DNA from: Chthoniobacterales bacterium
GTDB taxonomy: Bacteria; Verrucomicrobiota; Verrucomicrobiia; Chthoniobacterales; UBA6821
Direction of reading: 5' to 3'
NCBI GenBank assembly: GCA_021733705.1
Contig: JAIPKF010000007.1
Span: 1 to 20,104 of the forward strand
Length of the DNA: 20,104 nucleotides
Position 1 is the stretch's first letter. Every line of letters begins with the position of its first letter. Positions 15,520 through 20,104 of this stretch are shown here, piece by piece. The translations under genes were made by a program, and so were the position numbers. Below the pieces are notes generated by a model. That model saw only the letters and a program-made list of their open reading frames with translations. It made no database searches and had not been told where the DNA came from.

Positions 15520-15569
15520 AAGGCACCCTAGCGCCGCATCAAGATGCAGTACCAAATATTCGGGCTAAT
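15520..15569 (+). repeat. Degenerate palindromic-repeat right arm (R4) in the sctW-sycN gap
   Basis: The 157-bp gap after sctW contains a partial repeat. The segment from GGCACC through CCGCATCAAGATGCAGT to ACCAAATATTCGGGCTAAT aligns with the right arm of R1 (GCACGGCGCATCAT, then CAGTGTGAAATATTCGAGTT). No left arm is seen. It has the same orientation as R3, R5 and R6 and ends about 80 bp before the next start. Nothing else is evident in the gap. Confidence 0.55.
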
Positions 15570-15651
15570 AGTTGAAGTTGATTAAGATCGATTCCAACAA
15601 ATTCAATGAGTATAAAAGCATAATAATGACTCTTTATAAAAATGGCTCACT

Positions 15652-16017
15652 ATGATTACAGATATCGTTCAACAGTTTTGTCAACAGTATGGTCTTTCTG
15701 GTCTAACAATGGAGGAAGGAGGGAGTATCAATTTAAAAATTGATACTATTGGTACTCTTCAGCTTGTTCACAAAGAACCTCATTTTCTTGTTGGTTTAAG
15801 CAAAAAAGTAGAAAATCTTTATTTGCTTAATGCACGAAAAATTCTAGCTTGTGCTCATTTTAAAGAATCTAGAATGAAGCCTCTTCATGCTCAACTCCGT
15901 GATGACATATTAGGATTCTACTTTATTTTTGAAGATAAAGAGGTCAATTGTGCCATTTTATCAAATGCATTAGATTCTCTCACTGAACTGATGGATCAAG
16001 TATTTCAAAGCATGTGA
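15652..16017 (+). CDS. sycN: SycN-like T3SS chaperone for the gatekeeper
   Basis: A 121-residue protein with class I chaperone layout (helix, strands, helix, strands, helix). It follows Yersinia SycN (123 residues) closely in pattern: IVQQFCQQYGLSGL at the start, TIGTLQLVHKE as the first strands, a central helix with an ARKILACAHF segment, and a final SNALDSLTELMDQVFQSM helix. SycN binds the N-terminus of YopN, with YscB as partner in Yersinia. No YscB is seen here. Position directly after sctW and before sctX is the Yersinia order. Confidence 0.8.
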   Translation: MITDIVQQFCQQYGLSGLTMEEGGSINLKIDTIGTLQLVHKEPHFLVGLSKKVENLYLLNARKILACAHFKESRMKPLHAQLRDDILGFYFIFEDKEVNCAILSNALDSLTELMDQVFQSM

Positions 16018-16070
16018 TTGACAGATAAAATCCTTGCCTCTCTTTATCAATTCTCATTACGGTTGATACA

Positions 16071-16454
16071 ATGGAACTTAACAGGATTTCCTCATTTGAC
16101 TTTAGGGATGGTGGACTGACCTTGTTGCCTCAGACTCGCCCCAATAAACTTCCCAAAGAAGAGCTCTCTCCTTTATTCGGAGAAGCTCCAGTTTTAAGTA
16201 AATTACAAGAACTATTTCGTGGAAATGAATTAGAAAATCTTGAGCTAGATTCTTTGGCGCTTCCAGCTGACACACTCAAAGTACTTGCTCAAGAGACGCT
16301 GAAGTCCCTTATTTTGGATGGCTCCTCTTTATTAAGTTCTGCTAATGGAATTGCACCGATGCAAGAAATTGGTTTTGTCAAAGAGATGTTGCTTGAAGAA
16401 GTCATGAATCACGAACTTCTCGCTGCTCTTAGAAGAACGATTCTAGGAGGATAA
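16071..16454 (+). CDS. sctX: SctX, Ysc-family export protein
   Basis: A 127-residue protein, near YscX length (122). An N-terminal stretch (ISSFDFRDGGLTLLPQTRPN) is extended and would hold the secretion signal. The C-terminal half is helical, ending in MLLEEVMNHELLAALRRTIL, as in YscX. YscX is an early secreted protein that binds YscY and the SctV cytoplasmic ring and is needed for needle assembly. It is found only in Ysc-type systems, as far as known. Sequence conservation is weak, so the call rests on length, helical end and the exact order sycN-X-Y-sctV. Confidence 0.75.
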   Translation: MELNRISSFDFRDGGLTLLPQTRPNKLPKEELSPLFGEAPVLSKLQELFRGNELENLELDSLALPADTLKVLAQETLKSLILDGSSLLSSANGIAPMQEIGFVKEMLLEEVMNHELLAALRRTILGG

Positions 16455-16493
16455 TAAGAGGTATCTCGCAAAGAAAGCTATCTCACTCCAAAT

Positions 16494-16844
16494 ATGATTC
16501 AGGAAAATCATTCCACCAATAGAGAGCGATTGCATGCGCTTTTAGATTTGCTGAGCTATTTTTACATGGTTTATGGAAAACCGGAAAGGGCAACGCACTA
16601 TTTACGGCTTTTAATCAAGCTCAAGCCAAGTGATAGTCGTCTTTTAAGATCATTAGCACGAAGTGAAATGGAGTCGGGTAACATTGAAGAGGCTAAAAAA
16701 ATTTTAGAAAATAGTTTAAATATGAGTATGGATCAAGAGGAACGAGCTGCTACATTTCTTCTTTTAAGCAGGGTATTAATGCGTCTGCAACTTTTAGAAG
16801 ATTCCTCCAATGCCATTATTGAATTTTTGAATCTCAGAAAATGA
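16494..16844 (+). CDS. sctY: SctY, TPR chaperone of SctX
   Basis: A 116-residue all-helical protein (YscY is 114). It contains TPR-like helix pairs: LLSYFYMVYGKPERATHYLR, then LIKLKPSDSRLLRSLARSEM, ESGNIEEAKKILENSL and a last pair with FLLLSRVLMRLQLLEDSSNA. YscY binds YscX and the SctV ring. The gene sits 39 bp after sctX and 31 bp before sctV, as in Yersinia. The TPR call is solid from the pattern. The SctY identity comes from length and position. Confidence 0.8.
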   Translation: MIQENHSTNRERLHALLDLLSYFYMVYGKPERATHYLRLLIKLKPSDSRLLRSLARSEMESGNIEEAKKILENSLNMSMDQEERAATFLLLSRVLMRLQLLEDSSNAIIEFLNLRK

Positions 16845-16875
16845 TTTTTATTAAAAAAACCAAGAGAATCACTTC

Positions 16876-18993
16876 ATGAACGAATTTTTAGAACAATTTC
16901 AAAGTTGGATTACGCGTTCTAAGAAATTCGGTGATTTCTATATAGCATTTCTCATTATTGCTATTATTGGGCTTTTTATCTTGCCTGTACCTCCGTGGTT
17001 GCTCGATTCATTGATTTCACTGAATCTTACGATCTCTATTGTCATGCTAATGATGGCACTATATGTCCCGAATGTATTGGCCTTCTCAACATTCCCAAGT
17101 TTGCTCCTGATCACAACGTTGTTTCGACTGTCGCTCAATATTACTTCGACACGTATGATTCTGCTCGATGGGTATGCTGGAGAAATTATTTATGCATTCG
17201 GTAATTTTGTCGTGGGAGGGAATTTTGTTGTCGGTGTTGTTGTTTGGATGATTCTTCTTGTCGTTCAATTTATTGTTGTGACAAAAGGTGCTGAACGCGT
17301 TGCTGAGGTCGCTGCACGTTTTACATTAGATGCAATGCCAGGTAAGCAAATGAGTATTGATGCTGATATGAGAGCTGGGGTCATCGATATTAAAGAAGCA
17401 CAAAAAAGACGTCACAATGTAGAAAAAGAGAGTCAGGTTTTTGGTTCGATGGACGGTGCTATGAAATTTGTAAAAGGAGATGCTATTGCAACATTAATCA
17501 TCGTTTCCATTAATATTATTGCTGGAATTACAATTGGAATTTTACAAAAGAAAATGCACCTAGGGACTGCTGTTGAAACGTACTCCATTTTATCGATTGG
17601 AGATGCATTAGTTTCTCAGATTCCTGGATTATTAATAACCATTACTGCAGGTATTATTGTAACTCGTGTTGGTTCTGAAGAAAAAACAGGATTGGGTACA
17701 GATATTTTTTCTCAGGTATTTGCAATTCCCAAAGCGTTGTTGATTGCAGGAACAATTTTATTGTTTTTTGTAATCGTTCCAGGGTTTCCTAAAATTCAGT
17801 TTGGTTTATTATCAATTGTTGTGCTTGCACTCGGATATATGCTTGAGCGAGGCCCGCTTCCTATTCTAAAAAAGGGAGGTTCATTATTGCTCTCTCCTGG
17901 CTCTAAAAAAACAGCTACACCTTCAGGAGATTCTCCCACCGATGAGGCTAAAGGGGCTTCGAACGAAGAAGAATTTTCGATCACAGTTCCAGTTTTATTG
18001 GAGGTGGATGCAGCTATTCAGGAATTCATTTCTCCAGATGCCCTCAATACGGAGCTCGTTCAAGTGAGACGAGCCCTTTATCATGATCTAGGGGTCCCTT
18101 TTCCCGGAATCCATTTGCGATTTAATGAAAACCTTAAAAAGGGAGAGTACCAACTCTTATTACAAGAAGTTCCAATGTCCTCCGGAATTCTTCGACCTGA
18201 TTTTCTTTATGTTCGAGAAAGCCAAGAGCATTTGTTGGCATTTCATATTCCTTTCGAACCTGTGGAGGCTCCTCCTGATCAAGTTCCAGCAGTTTGGGTT
18301 CCTATTGCACAAAAACAATTACTTGATCAAATTGGATTAAGTGGAATGGATTCTGCTAAGTTGCTGAGTTTTCATATTTCACTCGTTCTGAAAAAATATG
18401 CTGCTGATTTCATCGGGCTCCAGGAAACGAGAACACTTCTCTCTCAAATGGAAGCAGACAATGTAGAGGTTGTTCGTGAAGTTCAGCGGGTATTGCCGCC
18501 CACAAAAATTGCTGAAGTATTGCAACGGTTGGTTCAGGAGGAAATTTCGATACGTAATTTACGTGCTATTTTTCAAGCACTCATTGAATGGGCTCCGAAA
18601 GAAAAAGATGTGTTGCTACTCACAGAATATGTGCGAATTGCTCTGCGTCGATATATAAGCTACCATTTCAGCGGTGGCAGAAATGTTCTTGTGGCTTATA
18701 TTTTAGAACCAAGCGCTGAGGAGCAAATTAGAAAATCGATTCGACAAACTTCTGCTGGTAGCTTTCTAGCAATGGATCCAGTCATGAGTAAAAAACTTGT
18801 AAATGCTGTTAAGGAGCAGGTAGGTGATATTGCAAACAAAGAACGACCTCCAGTACTTATTTCGTCTATGGATGTCCGTCGATACATGAAAAAACTGATT
18901 GAACTCGAAATTCCACAGCTCACTGTACTATCACATCAAGAATTAACAGAAGAAATTAATATTCAACCGTTAGGTCGTATTAGTATTAATTAA
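16876..18993 (+). CDS. sctV: SctV, T3SS major export-gate protein
   Basis: FHIPEP (FlhA/YscV/LcrD) family, 705 residues, full length. The N-terminal membrane part (about 1-330) has some eight helices and the intact FHIPEP signature, with FRLSLNITSTRMIL around 83-96 and RFTLDAMPGKQMSIDADM at 148-165. A Gly/Ser/Lys-rich linker (about 335-370) leads to the cytoplasmic domain, which forms a nonameric ring binding chaperones, SctW and SctX/Y. The domain shows VPVLLEVDAAIQEF, FPGIHLRF and, near the end, IRNLRAIFQALIEWAPKEKD. The gene starts at an ATG with a weak GAGA upstream. SctD follows 11 bp after the stop. Confidence 0.98.
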   Translation: MNEFLEQFQSWITRSKKFGDFYIAFLIIAIIGLFILPVPPWLLDSLISLNLTISIVMLMMALYVPNVLAFSTFPSLLLITTLFRLSLNITSTRMILLDGYAGEIIYAFGNFVVGGNFVVGVVVWMILLVVQFIVVTKGAERVAEVAARFTLDAMPGKQMSIDADMRAGVIDIKEAQKRRHNVEKESQVFGSMDGAMKFVKGDAIATLIIVSINIIAGITIGILQKKMHLGTAVETYSILSIGDALVSQIPGLLITITAGIIVTRVGSEEKTGLGTDIFSQVFAIPKALLIAGTILLFFVIVPGFPKIQFGLLSIVVLALGYMLERGPLPILKKGGSLLLSPGSKKTATPSGDSPTDEAKGASNEEEFSITVPVLLEVDAAIQEFISPDALNTELVQVRRALYHDLGVPFPGIHLRFNENLKKGEYQLLLQEVPMSSGILRPDFLYVRESQEHLLAFHIPFEPVEAPPDQVPAVWVPIAQKQLLDQIGLSGMDSAKLLSFHISLVLKKYAADFIGLQETRTLLSQMEADNVEVVREVQRVLPPTKIAEVLQRLVQEEISIRNLRAIFQALIEWAPKEKDVLLLTEYVRIALRRYISYHFSGGRNVLVAYILEPSAEEQIRKSIRQTSAGSFLAMDPVMSKKLVNAVKEQVGDIANKERPPVLISSMDVRRYMKKLIELEIPQLTVLSHQELTEEINIQPLGRISIN

Positions 18994-19004
18994 CATTTGA
19001 TATC

Positions 19005-20104
19005 ATGAATGCAGCAAAACCTTGGCTTCTCAAAGTATTGAATGGACCCAATGCAGGAGCACAGATTTTGGTATCACAGGAAATTACTATTGGAACTTCT
19101 CTGGAGAGTGATCTTGTTTTAAATGACCCTCATATTGCGCCTATTCATTGCCAAATAAAGAAGGAGAAAGAAGATGGATTTGAAGTCACCACAAAAGATG
19201 GAGTTATATATATCAACGGAAATCAAGTTTCTGAAAAGGAGAGTTTTCTCAAATTGGGCGATGTCTTAACGCTTGGAAGCACTCATCTTACTGGAGGACC
19301 GTGTGAGCAGCTTTGGCCACCAGTGAAAATTCCTGAAATTCATGAAATAGGATTAGTTTCTCCAGAAAAATTAGGAGAGATCCCATCTGATCTATCTGAA
19401 ATAAGTCTCCCATCTAAATTAAAAAACAAACAGATCTTTTCTAATACTTCTCTTGCCATTCTTATTATTGTGGGTGTTTGTTTTTTTATGGGATTAACCC
19501 TTTTTAGAATTATTGCGCACAAAAACCTTCTCATTCCGCAGACTGCCTTTCAGCCCACTTCTTTTGATAAAGAAGATCTAGAAAGAATAAAGGAAGAGCG
19601 CATTGCTGTGGAAGCATTAGCTAAGAAACTGGAAAAAAAATTTCCAAACAACAATATAAAAGTCGTCGAGAGGAATGGAACGTGTGTCCTCTATATCTAT
19701 GTTCATGACCAAGTCCAGAATGACTATGTTCGTAAAACGATGAATGAGGCAAATGTTCCTGTTCTTTGCAATATTATCAATATTGGCGATATTGAGGATA
19801 GTGGTATTGCAATGATGCAAGCAATGAATTTAGCTGTTTCAATTGTTGTAGATGGTTCTACGGGCAACGTGACATGGAGTGGTTACCTTCCTAATCAAGA
19901 ACTTTACGATATTATGAAAAAACAGATTGAAAGAGATCTTCCTGCTATCACCAATCAAGAATTTCATATTGTTCTAGGAGATGTTGCTATAAAGCGCGTT
20001 CGTGAAATGCTAATGAAAGGTTATTTTGGTATGATTACGTCAACTCCAGAACGACAAAATATAACACTCACTGGTACTATTGGAGCGGCAGATAACAATC
20101 GATG
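19005..20104 (+). CDS. sctD: SctD, T3SS inner-membrane ring protein, cut by right edge
   Basis: The frame opens at an ATG at 19005 and stays open to the window end (366 codons). Residues 7-98 form an FHA-like cytoplasmic head: WLLKVLNGPNAGAQILVSQE, ITIGTSLESDLVLNDPHIAP followed by IHCQIKK, and GVIYINGNQV. The phosphopeptide-binding residues of true FHA domains are only partly kept, as usual in SctD. A single membrane helix lies at about 148-170. The rest is periplasmic and contains repeated alpha/beta ring-building modules. SctD pairs with SctJ and, in the cytoplasm, contacts SctK. The C-terminus is outside the window. Position after sctV differs from Yersinia, where yscD lies in virC. Confidence 0.88.
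   Translation, partial: MNAAKPWLLKVLNGPNAGAQILVSQEITIGTSLESDLVLNDPHIAPIHCQIKKEKEDGFEVTTKDGVIYINGNQVSEKESFLKLGDVLTLGSTHLTGGPCEQLWPPVKIPEIHEIGLVSPEKLGEIPSDLSEISLPSKLKNKQIFSNTSLAILIIVGVCFFMGLTLFRIIAHKNLLIPQTAFQPTSFDKEDLERIKEERIAVEALAKKLEKKFPNNNIKVVERNGTCVLYIYVHDQVQNDYVRKTMNEANVPVLCNIINIGDIEDSGIAMMQAMNLAVSIVVDGSTGNVTWSGYLPNQELYDIMKKQIERDLPAITNQEFHIVLGDVAIKRVREMLMKGYFGMITSTPERQNITLTGTIGAADNNR

Overview
The window carries most of one type III secretion system (T3SS) in an AT-rich Gram-negative genome. Eighteen consecutive plus-strand genes from about 3.4 kb to the right edge build or control a single injectisome. Gene content and order match the Ysc family (Yersinia Ysc, Pseudomonas Psc, Aeromonas Asc). 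Three things point there: the SctN sequence, the order N-O-P-Q-R-S-T-U, and the block YopN/TyeA-SycN-SctX-SctY-SctV plus an LcrR-like protein. The chlamydial arrangement is different. The host cannot be named from this window; a low-GC, host-associated bacterium is a reasonable inference, no more.

Layout. (1) 1-2050, minus strand: a SAM-dependent methyltransferase cut by the left edge and a GT-B-like protein, probably surface-glycan genes unrelated to secretion. (2) 2051-3369: a 185-bp imperfect palindrome, a small STAS-like protein gene, a second 183-bp palindrome of the same family, and a minus-strand gene for a DUF4177-like protein. (3) 3392-5927: sctJ (inner-ring lipoprotein), sctK and sctL (sorting platform and stator). 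(4) 5986-13091: sctN ATPase, sctO stalk, sctP ruler, sctQ C-ring, and the export gate sctR-S-T-U, with start/stop overlaps at N/O, P/Q, Q/R and T/U. (5) 13119-16844: an LcrR-like protein, an extra stand-alone SpoA (SctQ-C/FliN-like) protein, the SctW gatekeeper (YopN and TyeA in one chain), a SycN-like chaperone, SctX and SctY. (6) 16876-20104: sctV, then sctD with an FHA-like head, cut by the right edge.

How they work together. SctJ and SctD form the inner-membrane rings. SctR/S/T/U/V form the export gate. SctK/Q/L/N/O form the cytoplasmic sorting platform and ATPase. SctP sets needle length and flips the SctU switch. SctW with SycN holds back late substrates, and SctX/SctY act with SctV in early export. 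The secretin, needle, inner rod, translocators and pilotin are not in the window.

The most unusual signals are an intergenic palindromic repeat family (two full copies, one half copy whose other arm lies in the 3' end of sctK, and three degenerate ends in the gaps before sctN, sctP and sycN) and a second SpoA-domain protein next to sctW, in a system whose sctQ has no internal ATG suited to making the usual short SctQ-C product.
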